Shown here in pieces: positions 1-8,838 of a stretch of DNA of 41,219 bases (within the stretch, counting starts at the first letter, position 1; each line of letters opens with the position of its first letter). Below the pieces are notes generated by a model. That model was given only the letters and a program-made list of their open reading frames with translations, did not search any database and was not told the origin of the DNA. Both the position numbers and the translations under genes were made by a program. Origin of the DNA: an uncultured Pseudomonadales bacterium (GTDB taxonomy: Bacteria; Pseudomonadota; Gammaproteobacteria; Pseudomonadales; Porticoccaceae); the NCBI GenBank assembly GCA_943788875.1, contig CALSSA010000014.1, positions 1-41,219 on the forward strand, read 5' to 3'.

Positions 1-62
1 GCAATACCTGTTGCTGCTGCCAGTGCCAGCAATTTTAGGCTAAGTTGATCAGAGCGTTTCAT
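1..62 (-). CDS. N-terminus of an unidentified exported or membrane protein (partial)
   Basis: Only the first 20 codons lie in the window. The ATG overlaps the stop codon of the upstream isomerase gene by one base (TAATG on the minus strand), which suggests translational coupling and a shared operon. The visible residues are a short basic stretch (MKRSDQ) followed by a Leu/Ala-rich hydrophobic run, as in a signal peptide or first membrane segment. The product cannot be identified from so little sequence. The gene continues beyond position 1. Confidence 0.45.
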   Translation of the reverse strand, partial: MKRSDQLSLKLLALAAATGI

Positions 63-984
63 TATTGTGCGCCCTCAGTTGCAACTGAGCTGTTAATGAG
101 AGGGCTGCTCATGACCGGGCTATTATGGACCGGCTGATGGGTTGTGATATCAGCCTGTTGCCAAAGCTGGTTAAGGCGATTGCTGAGCGCAATATCGCGC
201 CCGCGACGCTGGTACTCGGCTTTGATACTTTGGCGAATCGTTTGATAGCTGGGTGTGCGGGCTTTCTGAATAGCGGTTACCTGTACATAGTATAAGCCGT
301 CGGCTTTCTGTAGGGGCGAGGCTAATCTGATCCTTATCCAGCTTTTCGATGTGGCTGACAAGACTTGCACCCAGATAGCGGTGCAGCGCAGGTATGGATA
401 AAAGGTTTGGCGGCAGCACAGGATCCAGTTGCAGACTTTGGCTGATATGAGTCAGATTTTTACCCTCGGCGAGCATTATTTGCGCTTGTCTGGATACTGC
501 TTTTACTAGTTAGGCGCAAAGCGTTAACGGCTATTTTTTTCGGCTGGTCAAATATAGAGCCATAGGTTTGATAGAACTCGCGCAGCTGGGTATCTGTCAC
601 TGGCTGTTGTAAAAAGTTATTGGTGATCTGGTCAATAGCAGCTGCGGCCATCACTTTGCGCAGCCCGGGATCTGTTGTGGTCAAGCTCAGGGCCTTAGCT
701 CGTGCCAGCAAGAGTTCCTGGTCGATTAGAAGCTGTACTGCAGTGGATCGCTGGTCTGCACTGAGTTTGTTGTAGGGCAGGGCCCATAGCTCCAAAGCCA
801 AGCTGTCAGCATCTTTAATGCTGATTGGCTGCTGGTTGACTAATGCGACGATAGAGCTGTCGCCACTGCTGGTTGATAGCTGTTGTGACAATGTGGCTCC
901 CAATAATGCTAACAGCAATCCGGCGCAGGCTATTAGCCCGCGGATGGCGATATTGGTGCGCGCTGTGCCGTTGCTTGCATTCAT
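62..984 (-). pseudogene. PpiC/SurA-like peptidyl-prolyl isomerase, broken by two frameshifts
   Basis: Three consecutive minus-strand frames read as one protein. Frame one (984 to about 503) has a short cytoplasmic start, one membrane segment (about residues 12-31), a 'VALVNQQPIS' segment and the parvulin-type stretch 'LREFYQTYGSIFDQPKK'. Frame two (about 503-313) continues with AQIMLAEGKNLTHIS. Frame three (about 313-62) holds PLQKADGLYYVQV and a Gln-rich tail. The breaks fall at a T run (501-504) and a G run (312-315); removing one base at the first and adding one at the second restores a single reading frame. The ATG at 984 has GAGAAG about 8 bases upstream. Family knowledge: such membrane-anchored parvulin domains act as periplasmic folding helpers. 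The two compensating homopolymer indels fit read errors as well as true decay. Confidence 0.7.
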
Positions 985-1137
985 GCAGATGCTTCTCGGA
1001 GCCGGTTTATATGGCCTGAATTTTGTTGGCCATACCTTCTTATTTTGCTGGATCATGATAACCCAGTGTCACCTGTTGTCACTGTCGAAAGCAGTCATGG
1101 CTGTTACAAAAGCGGACAGGCAATTAATTAAAGGCAT

Positions 1138-1167
1138 AAAAAAAGGACGGGGGATACCCGTCCTTTT
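1138..1167 (-). terminator. Rho-independent terminator of the first TonB-dependent receptor gene
   Basis: An 11-bp inverted repeat (1141-1151 with 1157-1167, 5-base loop) of GGACGGG/CCCGTCC type is followed on the minus strand by seven Ts (A run 1138-1144). It begins 18 bases past the receptor stop codon at 1185. Confidence 0.85.
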
Positions 1168-1184
1168 AGGTCTAACTACTAGCC

Positions 1185-3942
1185 TTAGAAGCTATAGCTG
1201 AATCGCGCGCCATAGATTTCGCCAGGTGCCATGTAGCGGAAGTGGGCACCAGAGGCAAGAGGAGTATCTGCCGCACCAGCTGCAGTGATCTCATTTGTGA
1301 CGTTGCGACCAAAGAACATTAGGTCCCAGTCATCGCCCTTAAGACCCAAGCGAAGGTTGACTTTTTCGTACCCTTTTTGGACGTCAATTGGATCCAAATC
1401 ACCTGTCATGAAGTAATCATCAACGAAGTTGACGTCAATACCGGCATACCATACGGTGCCGTTCGACAGGGTGCTAACGTAGTCAGCAGTGAGAGATCCT
1501 TCGAAATCCGATCCAAGCTGGCCACCTGAGATATCTTGACTAGAGCCTGAAGGGGTCCCATCACCAAGGAACTGCTGCTGGCAACCTGCCGCTATGGTAA
1601 CGGGGCTATCAGAACGTAGTTCACCCAGAGGCGCCGCTTCATTAAGAGCTAGAAGGGCAGAAGCTTGAACAGCAGTACAGCCAGCCGAATCAAAGCTTCC
1701 GTATTCGCCATCCAAGAATGACAGGCTGGCGCCGAGGTAAAGCTTGTCGGTTGCCTGCCAGGCAAGATCCATCTCGAGGCCAGAGATGTTTGAAGACGCT
1801 GCGTTAGCGACCACAAAACCCAGACCCACAAAGGTTGAAACCTGTTGATCTTCGTAGGTGCTGTCGAAGTATGCCCAGTTGAAGTTCATTGCTCCATCCA
1901 TGAAGACATGCTTACCACCAATCTCCCAAGACTCGGCCGATTCATCGTCGTATTCAAAACCGACACCAGGCACATTCCTCAGAACAGTCCCGTCCGCCTC
2001 AATGACAGGATTCTGGTCATCAACTGAGTTGAATCCTCCACTCTTGAATCCTTCTGAGTAGCTAACGTAGAAGTTGTTAGTGTCTGATTGAGCCCACTGA
2101 AGGTTTACTGCAGGTACCAACTGATCCGTATCTCGCTTCTCGTTAAACGAGTGGGCGTAGACTCCAAACAGCGAGTCCTGTAGCAATGCAAGCATTGGAT
2201 TTGTATCGGGCGTTGCATATCCAGTAGCGCTAGAGGTAAGGTCAGCCGATGCGATGGCCGTCTTTTCTTCCTCTGTATAACGAACACCTGCTGTTAGTGT
2301 TAGGTCATCAGTAAGGTCGTACGTACCTTGAAAGAAGGCGGCCGTAGTATCGGTCTTCTGGTTGTAGTAGCTCACTCTACCAGCCTGTGACCACATCGTC
2401 GCGCCTTCGACACCAAAATTCGCGTAGACGTTCGCAGTGTCTGGATTAGCGGGGAATAACCAAGCATCAACGGTGGCGTCTATTTGCACTTCAGTCAATC
2501 CGACTAACGCTCCTGCTGCTTCTAGGCCAGCTTCAGCAATAGCCTCAACTGGGATTGCCAAGAATGAGTCTGTTCCTCCCTGACCATAAGTACCTTGGGC
2601 CGCACCAAACGCGGTTACGCCGTTGACATTCAGTGGGTTACCTAACGTACCATCTACCTGAACAACACGGTCAATTTCTTGCTCCGACTCAGACCAGTAG
2701 ACACCAGCAACGAACGAGAAGCGATCATCAGTCGGTGAAGAGATTCTAAATTCTTGGCTAGTTTGCTCGTAATTAGAGATATCCGCACGGCCAACGAACT
2801 GGACAGGCAACCAGTCAGCATCAATGCCATCTTGGTAATCATAGGTATTTCGACCTGTTACCGAGTGAAACGAGTACCCGCTATCCGACTCAATGTCGAT
2901 CACCAAGGATGTGTCCGCAGTTTCAGTATAGGTCCCCTCTGGACGCTCTCCATCATTGTCACATGAACTCGCTGAGTTGCTACCGATACCGTAACGCCCT
3001 TCCGCCTTAACATGCTCTTCCAGAGCACAGCCACCCAGTGTAATTGAGTCTCTAAACATGGTTGTGCCGTCGCCGGCATTAATCTCATCACCGAGGGTTG
3101 GGTAGACTTGGCTAATTACTGCAAACATCAACGTATCGGCTGCCCCGACAGGGCTCGTTGGGTAGCCAGTTCGTTTGGGTGCTGTTAGCCCCGATACGCT
3201 CGTAACTGCTTTCGCCGTGAGTGAACTTGACGGAAGTAGATTCGCTCGGGTTCCACATTGTTGTGAAGCGCCAAATTTCTTCATCGGTCGACGGCATATC
3301 GGATGGAGCACCGGCGAAGGAGTTTTTCATGTAGCCGTCGTCGGTCTGATCCCTGAAGGCAAGTCTGAACGCAAGGTTGTCCGACGGAGAGTAGTTCAAG
3401 TTACCCTCGATCATTTCTCCGTTATTTGACTCGGCGGTCACAGCAATTTTGCCGCTTACGCCATCTTGGCCCATTTCAGGTTCCGCAGTCGTTACGTTTA
3501 TAGCACCCGCCAGCGTATTCTTACCAAACAGAATCCCTTGAGGGCCTCTCAGAACTTCAACTTGCTGAAGGTCAAACAAGCCTGTTCTGATCTGTCGGCT
3601 TTTCCCATAGTGCACGCCGTCAACATATACACCAACTGATTGCTCAAATGATTGGTTCGCACCAACGCTGATCCCGCGCATTGTAATAATGGTGTTTACC
3701 GCATTTTCAGAGATGCTTAGATTGGGAACGAATTCAGACAGGCTCTGGAAGTCAGTGACACCAGCGTCCTCAAGCCTTTCACCGCTCACGGCAGTCATGG
3801 ATATAGGCACGTCCTGAAGGCTTTCAGCACGTTTCTGTGCTGTTACGATAATTTCTTCCAGTTGAGCACCATATGCGCCACTAGACGCGGCAGCAACTGC
3901 CAACGCCAGACTGGATAAAGTGCGGATTGATTTCTTGTTCAT
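1185..3942 (-). pseudogene. TonB-dependent outer-membrane receptor, one frameshift
   Basis: Outer-membrane active-transport receptor of about 918 residues. The N-terminal part (3942 to about 3168) has a signal peptide ending near GAYGA, a TonB box (EEIIVTAQKR), and plug-domain signatures: QDVPISMTAVSGERL, VYVDGVHYGK, and VEVLRGPQGILFGKNTLAGAINV. The C-terminal part (about 3168-1185) is a beta-barrel that ends in an aromatic residue (YGARFSYSF), the usual outer-membrane assembly signal. The frame changes around 3160-3175: dropping one base in the AACTGGC segment (minus strand) joins both halves as ...TQTNGYPTSPVG.... A strong GAGGGGA ribosome site precedes the ATG. The substrate is unknown; marine receptors of this IVTAQKR type take up varied organic ligands, not only siderophores. 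The lack of any other defect suggests either a recent mutation or a single sequencing error. Confidence 0.85.
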
Positions 3943-4308
3943 ATACTTCCCCTCGGTTTTTAGTATTTGGCAGCTTTGCGCTGACTCTTAATGTGTCGGC
4001 ACATATGCGCCAAGCTTTTTATTTTTATAAGTGATGGCTTAAATGCTTACAGAAGCTTCTCACTTTCACAGAGATGGACTCTCTTAACACCGCTGTGTGC
4101 GTGAGACTAGCACAAAAAAATCTGTAATGCATGCCCTGTCAAACCCGGCCATATCTGTAGCTATATCGGACAGTTCGAACGTTTTCGTGCTTTGTCACAT
4201 GAACCATTGGGTTTGCAAACAAAGAGATAGCCCAACGATTACTATTAAGACGGGCGAGTGAGAGGATACCTCCTAGTCAAATTACAATACTGCTTAAAAC
4301 CGAGATGC
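3943..4308. other. Intergenic region upstream of the receptor gene
   Basis: This 366-base stretch holds the receptor's ribosome site next to 3943 and presumably its promoter. I see no convincing ORF, no strong hairpin with a T-tract and no clear sigma70 boxes. The SRPBCC gene ends at 4309 on the same strand, so the region must contain its 3' end signals. Confidence 0.4.
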
Positions 4309-4704
4309 TCAGTCAGCATTGGGCTGACGCAAAATTTCAGTTAGCCTCTCCAGACAGCCTTCCATGCTGGTGCGGATAAATGTTTCGATTTCAATCGGTG
4401 CCACTGTCGTTTCCCATAGCAGTCGGCAGCCATCGGCATTAGGAATGATTTCAATGCTGGCATGATGGGATTCCAGTGGTGCCGGGGTTTCAAAACAGGA
4501 ATACTCCATGGTTTTGCTATCTTCATCTCGACTGAGAATACGTTCTTTGATATCTCCGGCACCGGGCAGGTGCAGGGATCTGACTTCGCCATCAAAGGTG
4601 CAGCTTGTTACGCCGGGTACCCAGTCTATTCGGTCGGGAGTGCCGAGGATGGCCCATAGCTGGTCAGCTGAGGCATTAAACTGATGGTCGACTTTGATTG
4701 ACAT
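4309..4704 (-). CDS. SRPBCC (START-like/polyketide cyclase-like) family protein
   Basis: A 131-residue single-domain protein that starts MSIKVDHQFNASADQLWAIL, the usual first strand and helix of the SRPBCC helix-grip fold. It continues with a WVPGV segment, a GxGxIKERIL-like strand, a 'YSCFETPAPL' strand and a C-terminal amphipathic helix (about 106-126, FIRTSMEGCLERLTEIL). Length fits the polyketide_cyc2/SRPBCC family. These proteins bind hydrophobic ligands; no substrate can be read from sequence. GGAGA lies six bases upstream of the ATG. It is transcribed towards the receptor gene but is 366 bases from it, so it is probably a separate unit. Confidence 0.8.
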   Translation of the reverse strand: MSIKVDHQFNASADQLWAILGTPDRIDWVPGVTSCTFDGEVRSLHLPGAGDIKERILSRDEDSKTMEYSCFETPAPLESHHASIEIIPNADGCRLLWETTVAPIEIETFIRTSMEGCLERLTEILRQPNAD

Positions 4705-4814
4705 ATGGAATCTCCATTTGTTGGTTATGGATGTTTTAGGTTGGGAGCTGATGGTACATCAGGATGTTGGGGTGATGTTAGAACTGTTTGTGGGGGTATG
4801 GGGGCTGATAAAAA

Positions 4815-5220
4815 GGCTGCTTCTTGCGGGGTGGCGGTTCTATTTTAGTGGTGTGTGGTAGAGGGACTGATTGTAAAAGCCTGTTGGCTTTTACAACTCC
4901 TGCGGAGTGCCATGTCCATCTGCGATGGTCATGGCATCCAAACGCTGCTGTAAGCATCGTTTGTCGAACGGGGTTCTCGTCCGGCTGCCCAATCTACCAA
5001 TAATAAAAAAGGCTGCTTCTTGCGAGGTGGCCGTTTTATTTTGGTGGTGTCTGATAGAGGGACTGATTGTAAAAGCCTGTTGGCTTTTACAACTCCTGCG
5101 GAGTGCCATGTCCATCTGCGATGGTCATGGCATCCAAACGCTGCTGTAAGCATCGTTTGTCGAACGGGGTTCTCGTCCGGCTGCCCAATCTACCAATAAT
5201 AAAAAAGGCTGCTTCTTGCG
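4815..5220. repeat. Tandem repeat, period 196 bp, two full copies plus a 14-base partial copy
   Basis: Copy 1 is 4815-5010, copy 2 is 5011-5206, and the third copy is cut at 5220. Every landmark recurs at exactly 196 bases (GGCTGCTTCTTGCG at 4815, 5011 and 5207; AGAGGGACTG at 4860 and 5056). The first ~45 bases of each unit have diverged while the rest is nearly identical. Each unit holds three inverted repeats: an 11-bp perfect hairpin with a 4-base loop (4871-4881/4886-4896 in copy 1), an imperfect GCCATG/CATGGC hairpin, and a CAAACG/CGTTTG pair. The last partial copy forms the left arm of the tRNA terminator. Short open frames inside are by-products of the repeat. Confidence 0.9.
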
Positions 5221-5234
5221 AAGCAGCCTTTTTT
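5201..5234 (-). terminator. Intrinsic terminator after tRNA-Asp (symmetrical, could act both ways)
   Basis: A perfect 15-bp stem (5201-5215 with 5220-5234, 4-base loop) has a GGCTGCTTC core flanked by A6 and T7 runs, so either strand ends in a U-tract. On the minus strand it lies just after the CCA end of tRNA-Asp at 5240. Its left arm is the partial third copy of the 196-bp repeat. Confidence 0.9.
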
Positions 5235-5239
5235 ATTAT

Positions 5240-5316
5240 TGGCGGACCGGACGGGACTCGAACCCGCGACCTCCGGCGTGACAGGCCGGCATTCTAACCA
5301 GCTGAACTACCGGTCC
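5240..5316 (-). tRNA. tRNA-Asp (anticodon GTC)
   Basis: A 77-base cloverleaf on the minus strand. The 7-bp acceptor stem is GGACCGG/CCGGTCC, the D-arm is AGTTCAGCTGGTTAGA, and the anticodon stem GCCGG/CCGGC carries a CTGTCAC loop with anticodon GTC. The T-arm is GCGGG-TTCGAGT-CCCGT, and discriminator G and CCA are encoded. It lies 17 bases after tRNA-Val in the same transcript. Confidence 0.97.
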
Positions 5317-5333
5317 GTGAAAGCTTTTTCTCT

Positions 5334-5409
5334 TGGTGGGTGGTACAGGGATTGAACCTGTGACCCTCGCCTTGTAAGGGCGATGCTCTACCAGCTGAGC
5401 TAACCACCC
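5334..5409 (-). tRNA. tRNA-Val (anticodon TAC)
   Basis: A 76-base cloverleaf on the minus strand. The acceptor stem is GGGTGGT/ACCACCC, the D-arm is AGCTCAGCTGGTAGAGC, and the anticodon loop CTTACAA gives anticodon TAC. The T-arm is CACAGG-TTCAATC-CCTGT, and discriminator A and CCA are encoded. It is the first gene of a two-tRNA operon. Confidence 0.97.
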
Positions 5410-5425
5410 CCTGAGAGAGCGACGC

Positions 5426-5453
5426 ATTCTACCTAACTGGGGATCGCTGTCAA
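5426..5453 (-). promoter_or_regulatory. Sigma70 promoter of the tRNA-Val/tRNA-Asp operon
   Basis: On the minus strand a consensus -35 box TTGACA (5448-5453) and a near-consensus -10 box TAGAAT (5426-5431) are separated by 16 bases. The GC-rich discriminator GCGTCGC follows, typical of stringently controlled stable-RNA promoters. The mature tRNA-Val starts at 5409, 17 bases beyond the -10 box. Confidence 0.88.
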
Positions 5454-5530
5454 ACATTTTCTGGCGCTATATACATATCAGTTTCGCAACCCTAAAATAA
5501 CGGCCTAAATAAGGGGTTCCCTGAGTAAAA

Positions 5531-5884
5531 ATGCAGATTTATAAAGACTTTAGTATAGAAGCCGCTCATCGCTTGCCAAATGTCCCTGTTGGGCACAAAT
5601 GTGCGCGTCTTCATGGTCATTCGTTTCAGGTCAGGATATCGGTAGAGGGGCCTGTGGATGAGCAAACCGGTTGGATAATGGACTTTGGTGATATCAAGGC
5701 GGCATTTGCACCGATTTATGATCAGTTGGATCATCATTACCTCAATGATGTGGAAGGGCTGGAGAATCCGACCAGTGAAAACCTCGCGCTGTGGATTTGG
5801 CAGCAGCTGAAACCTGCACTGCCTGAGCTGTCCTGTGTGACCATCAAAGAAACCTGCACTAGTGGCTGTGTCTATAGCGGCTAG
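5531..5884 (+). CDS. queD: 6-carboxy-5,6,7,8-tetrahydropterin synthase
   Basis: A 117-residue enzyme that converts 7,8-dihydroneopterin triphosphate to 6-carboxytetrahydropterin, the second step in making queuosine/7-deazaguanine. The PTPS-fold signatures are present. Zinc ligands are His13 (EAAHRL), His28 and His30 (ARLHGHSF), with the catalytic Cys24 between them. The acidic/His catalytic segment is [10 protein letters not shown] (about residues 64-73), and the pterin-binding Glu is in the C-terminal IKETCTSGC. Full length for the bacterial family. It is convergent with, and overlaps by 4 bases, the MFS gene. I see no preQ1 riboswitch upstream. A paralogous biopterin-type PTPS is less likely given the short QueD-like length. 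Confidence 0.93.
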   Translation: MQIYKDFSIEAAHRLPNVPVGHKCARLHGHSFQVRISVEGPVDEQTGWIMDFGDIKAAFAPIYDQLDHHYLNDVEGLENPTSENLALWIWQQLKPALPELSCVTIKETCTSGCVYSG

Positions 5885-7065
5885 TCAGCTGCCATCTTTG
5901 TTCGCTCCCAGATTAATACTCCCAGCATCAATGCAATTGGAACGATGCATCCCAGCATAATTTGCTGCCAACTCAGCAGGTAGATCGCCCAGCCGGCGCT
6001 AAGCGCGGCAATCGCCTGAAACGAGAATATGGCGAAATCATTAACTCCCTGAGCTTTGAAGCGTTCATCTTCCCGGTGGGTGCTGGGCAATAAAGAGGTG
6101 CCAGATACAAATAGAAAGTTCCAGCCTATGCCCAGCAGCACCAGCTGAATCCAGAAGCCATTGACAGTGACATCAGCAAAGCCGATGGCGATAGTAGCGC
6201 AGTAGCAGGCCAGGCCGACCAGCATCATGCCTCTTATACTGAGGTACTTAAACAGCACCGGTGCTATAAAAGAGGGCAGAAACATTGCGGCAATATGACT
6301 CTGAATCACCCATTTTGTGTCTATTAGTGAATGCCCGTGAAAATGGTGCATGCTGATGGGGGTGCCTGTCATCACGAAGGACATAATAATGTAGGCCACA
6401 GAACCGCTGGCTAATGCCAGACAAAACGATGGGTTGCGCATCAATGTCAGTGCCGATGTCTTGCTCTTTGTGTTGACTGCTGTGTCCATGCTGGAGGGCT
6501 TAAATTGGCTGAGTAGAAGTGCTGCGAGCATAATGCAGGCGGCACCCAGTACAAATGATCCCTGGTAGTCAACATCAGTTAGTTGCCGTCCAGCAACAGC
6601 TATTTCCGGCCCTATATAGGCCGCGATAATGCCCCCTGCCATGACCATGGAGGCGGCTGTAGCAGTATGCTCAACCCCTACGGATTCCATTGCCGCAAAC
6701 CTTGTTTGCAGTATGGAGGCATTGCACAGGCCGAATAGGAAACTGGCGAGGCAGAACAAAGTGAAGCTGTGCATCTGCAGTGCCATCATAGCGAGGCCGC
6801 AGGTGAGCACGGCTACCAACATAAATAGCAGCAATGTATTTTTTCTACCCAGTATCCGCATGCATTGCGTTACTGGGATCACGGTCATGGCAGTGCCCAG
6901 TATCATGATGGCGATAGGGGCTGTTGTCAGGGAGGTAGAGGGCGCCAGTTCGGCCCCGACCAGAGAGCCTGCCAGCACCATAAGCGTTATAATTGAACCC
7001 CCCAGTGCACTGCTAATACTCAGTATGCAGACATTCTTGAAGCCTGGTGCAGATGTGATACTCAT
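5881..7065 (-). CDS. Major facilitator superfamily transporter
   Basis: A 394-residue inner-membrane protein with about 12 hydrophobic segments. An MFS loop-2/3-like motif ([13 protein letters not shown], about residues 69-81) follows the second segment, and the central cytoplasmic loop (about 190-208, [17 protein letters not shown]) splits two six-helix halves. The closing residues are a short basic tail (WERTKMAAD). The substrate cannot be told; the general look is of a drug- or metabolite-exporter type MFS. AGGACC precedes the ATG. It stands alone on the minus strand, convergent with queD. Confidence 0.88.
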   Translation of the reverse strand: MSITSAPGFKNVCILSISSALGGSIITLMVLAGSLVGAELAPSTSLTTAPIAIMILGTAMTVIPVTQCMRILGRKNTLLLFMLVAVLTCGLAMMALQMHSFTLFCLASFLFGLCNASILQTRFAAMESVGVEHTATAASMVMAGGIIAAYIGPEIAVAGRQLTDVDYQGSFVLGAACIMLAALLLSQFKPSSMDTAVNTKSKTSALTLMRNPSFCLALASGSVAYIIMSFVMTGTPISMHHFHGHSLIDTKWVIQSHIAAMFLPSFIAPVLFKYLSIRGMMLVGLACYCATIAIGFADVTVNGFWIQLVLLGIGWNFLFVSGTSLLPSTHREDERFKAQGVNDFAIFSFQAIAALSAGWAIYLLSWQQIMLGCIVPIALMLGVLIWERTKMAAD

Positions 7066-7214
7066 GGGATAGGTCCTGTTGGTTGGTTAGGCGCCAATTA
7101 TTTTGCGAGCCGCATGATTCTAGACTACTTTTAAGGAGTGAGAGGTATTAAATAAAGCCTCTCAGGCAGGCTAAAGTAAAATTCTGAAAATTATAAAATA
7201 AGAGACTAGAAATT

Positions 7215-7523
7215 ATGGACGATACCCATCAGTCATTGGTTGAAGAAACTGTTTGCGAATTCATTAGGACAAACCCATCGGCAAAATCATCGCAGGTTGA
7301 TTTAGCATCCAATCTCGCAGAGCTCAATATTGACTCATTGGAAAAGCTATCCATAGGCATGGATCTTGAGGATAAGTTTGAGATTGAGTTTAGCGATGAG
7401 GAAATAGAAGCCTTTATGACGGTTTCTGATATTGTTGATGCTGTCGACTTGGCAATTGCTGCAAAAGCCTTATCGATTGCGACCCCATCGGCCGAATCAG
7501 GGCAGCATTCTGCTGCAGGGTAG
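7215..7523 (+). CDS. Stand-alone acyl carrier protein
   Basis: A 102-residue acidic protein with the phosphopantetheine attachment motif ID-S41-LEKLSI and the following acidic helix MDLEDKFEIEFSDEEIEAF, which is nearly the canonical ACP helix II/III. The four-helix domain occupies about residues 5-82. The last ~20 residues are a Ser/Ala-rich tail not found in housekeeping AcpP. It is not next to fatty-acid synthesis genes, so it is probably a specialised carrier; no partner ligase or synthase is visible within 5 kb. Weak GAGA ribosome site. Confidence 0.85.
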   Translation: MDDTHQSLVEETVCEFIRTNPSAKSSQVDLASNLAELNIDSLEKLSIGMDLEDKFEIEFSDEEIEAFMTVSDIVDAVDLAIAAKALSIATPSAESGQHSAAG

Positions 7524-7548
7524 ACTCCTTTAGCCTGATTAATCACCT

Positions 7549-7577
7549 GTTGCGCGGCATGAAAGTGCCGCGCTAAC
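7549..7577 (+). terminator. GC-rich hairpin after the acyl carrier gene, without a T-tract
   Basis: A perfect 8-bp stem (7552-7559 with 7566-7573, 6-base loop) that extends with a one-base bulge to GTT/AAC. No U-run follows, so it may be a Rho-linked or mRNA 3'-end structure or part of the cvfB leader. The octamer GCGCTAAC at its right edge recurs about 30 bases downstream. Confidence 0.4.
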
Positions 7578-7650
7578 TCTGACTACTGTATACTGCAGCG
7601 CTAACTTCAGCCCTGCACTAGCAGTCTAATTCGGTCAGAGAATCATACAA

Positions 7651-8487
7651 ATGGTAGAAATTGGTACATTTAACCAGCTTCAGGTTGTAAAGCAGGTGGA
7701 CTTTGGCGTCTATCTTGATGGTGGTGAGCTGGATACCATTTTGCTGCCGCGCCGCTATGTGCCAGAGGGCTGTGAGATTGGCGACTGGCTGGATGTCTTC
7801 CTCTACTTTGATTCTGATGACCTGCTGATTGCCACCACAGAGAAGCCTAAAGCTCAGGTGGGCGACTGCGAATTTCTCAAGGTTGTCGATATTAACCATG
7901 CTGGTGCCTTTATGGACTGGGGGCTGACCAAAGATCTCTTGGTGCCCTATAACGAGCAGCAGAAGCCCATGGAAGTCGGCTATTCCTACGTGGTTCACGT
8001 TTTTCATGACCAGAACTCTGATCGTATTGCAGCTTCGACCAAGCTCAACCATCATCTTGATGAGGAAACCGTCTGGCTCAAGCCTCGCCAGCACGTCAGT
8101 TTGCTGATCGCCAGTCGCACTGAGCTGGGCTACAAAGCAGTAATCGATAACAAGTATCTTGGCCTGCTATTTCGCGCTGATGCCTTCAGGCCTCTTAAGA
8201 TCGGTGAGCGATTGCCCGGGTTTGTGAAAAACATCCGTTCTGATGGCAAGATTGATCTGGTGATTTCTCAGGGTACGCTGCAGGGGGACCATGATCTGGG
8301 TGAGCAAATTATTCGCCATTTGCAGGATTTGGGCGGCGAATCGCAGATTTCTGACAAAAGTGATCCTGAAGAAATTTATCGTCTGTTTAAGGTGTCCAAG
8401 AAGAAATATAAGCAAGCAATTGGCACTCTTTATAAGAGCAAGCGGATTCTAATTGAGCCCGGGAAAATAAAACTTAACAACCTATAA
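7651..8487 (+). CDS. cvfB: CvfB-like S1-domain RNA-binding protein
   Basis: A 278-residue cytoplasmic protein built of consecutive S1-like OB folds. The first is about residues 1-65 (GTFNQLQVVKQVDFGVYLDGG). The second is about 70-130 (VGDCEFLKVVDINHAGAFMDWG, then DLLVPYNEQ). A third region at about 145-215 ends with GFVKNIRSDGKIDLVI. A winged-helix-like C-terminus (about 238-278, DPEEIYRLFKVSKKKYKQAIG) finishes the protein. This is the layout of CvfB/YitL, an RNA-binding virulence/translation factor in Gram-positives that is widespread but little studied in gammaproteobacteria. Length matches the family. It is transcribed alone. Confidence 0.87.
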   Translation: MVEIGTFNQLQVVKQVDFGVYLDGGELDTILLPRRYVPEGCEIGDWLDVFLYFDSDDLLIATTEKPKAQVGDCEFLKVVDINHAGAFMDWGLTKDLLVPYNEQQKPMEVGYSYVVHVFHDQNSDRIAASTKLNHHLDEETVWLKPRQHVSLLIASRTELGYKAVIDNKYLGLLFRADAFRPLKIGERLPGFVKNIRSDGKIDLVISQGTLQGDHDLGEQIIRHLQDLGGESQISDKSDPEEIYRLFKVSKKKYKQAIGTLYKSKRILIEPGKIKLNNL

Positions 8488-8838
8488 TCCTCTTTACCTT
8501 GCACTTATATGCGCCTGACATTCCAGACGTTATTTGTGGGTGTAAACTCTAATCATAAGCTATAGAACTCGTTTAAAACTATCCCGCAAGGCTGCAGCCC
8601 CTTAAATCAGGGTCTTCTTTGTGGTATGCTGTCGTTTCTTCGTTGTAGATACGTGCTTGCCATGGACGCAAGTCGCCTCTTTTAATAAAAAAAACAAATA
8701 AATGGATTTAATTTATTAATTTGTGTCTCTCGCACTGCTGAGAGACTATCGGGCTGTAGTTACAATAATAATTGCTCAAGTTCCGTAACAATTTTGGCGC
8801 TGGGTAGATCAAGTAATTCACTTTTGGGGACAATCATT
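8488..8838. other. Intergenic region upstream of the second TonB-dependent receptor
   Basis: 351 bases, AT-rich from 8680. A perfect 7-bp inverted repeat GTCTCTC/GAGAGAC (8725-8731 and 8740-8746, 8-base spacer) lies about 95 bases before the receptor ATG and may be an operator or a leader hairpin. A GGGGA ribosome site is at 8826-8830. No ORF or RNA gene is recognised here. Confidence 0.4.

Noticed and set aside
818..1201. Plus-strand open frame of 127 residues
   Set aside because: It is antisense to the isomerase gene and crosses the terminator at 1138-1167; no family features.
4815..5220. CRISPR array
   Set aside because: Repeat units are 196 bases with no short repeat/spacer alternation, and no cas genes are present.
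4815..5220. Prophage or integrative element attachment site at the tRNA genes
   Set aside because: No integrase, phage or transposase gene is present and no direct repeat of a tRNA 3' end was seen.
4891..5297. Several 60-80 residue open frames in both directions
   Set aside because: They are formed by the 196-bp repeat and the antisense of the tRNA-Asp gene, with identical peptides repeated; no ribosome sites.
5236..5457. Open frame of 73 residues on the minus strand
   Set aside because: It runs straight through tRNA-Val and tRNA-Asp and the tRNA promoter; not a protein gene.
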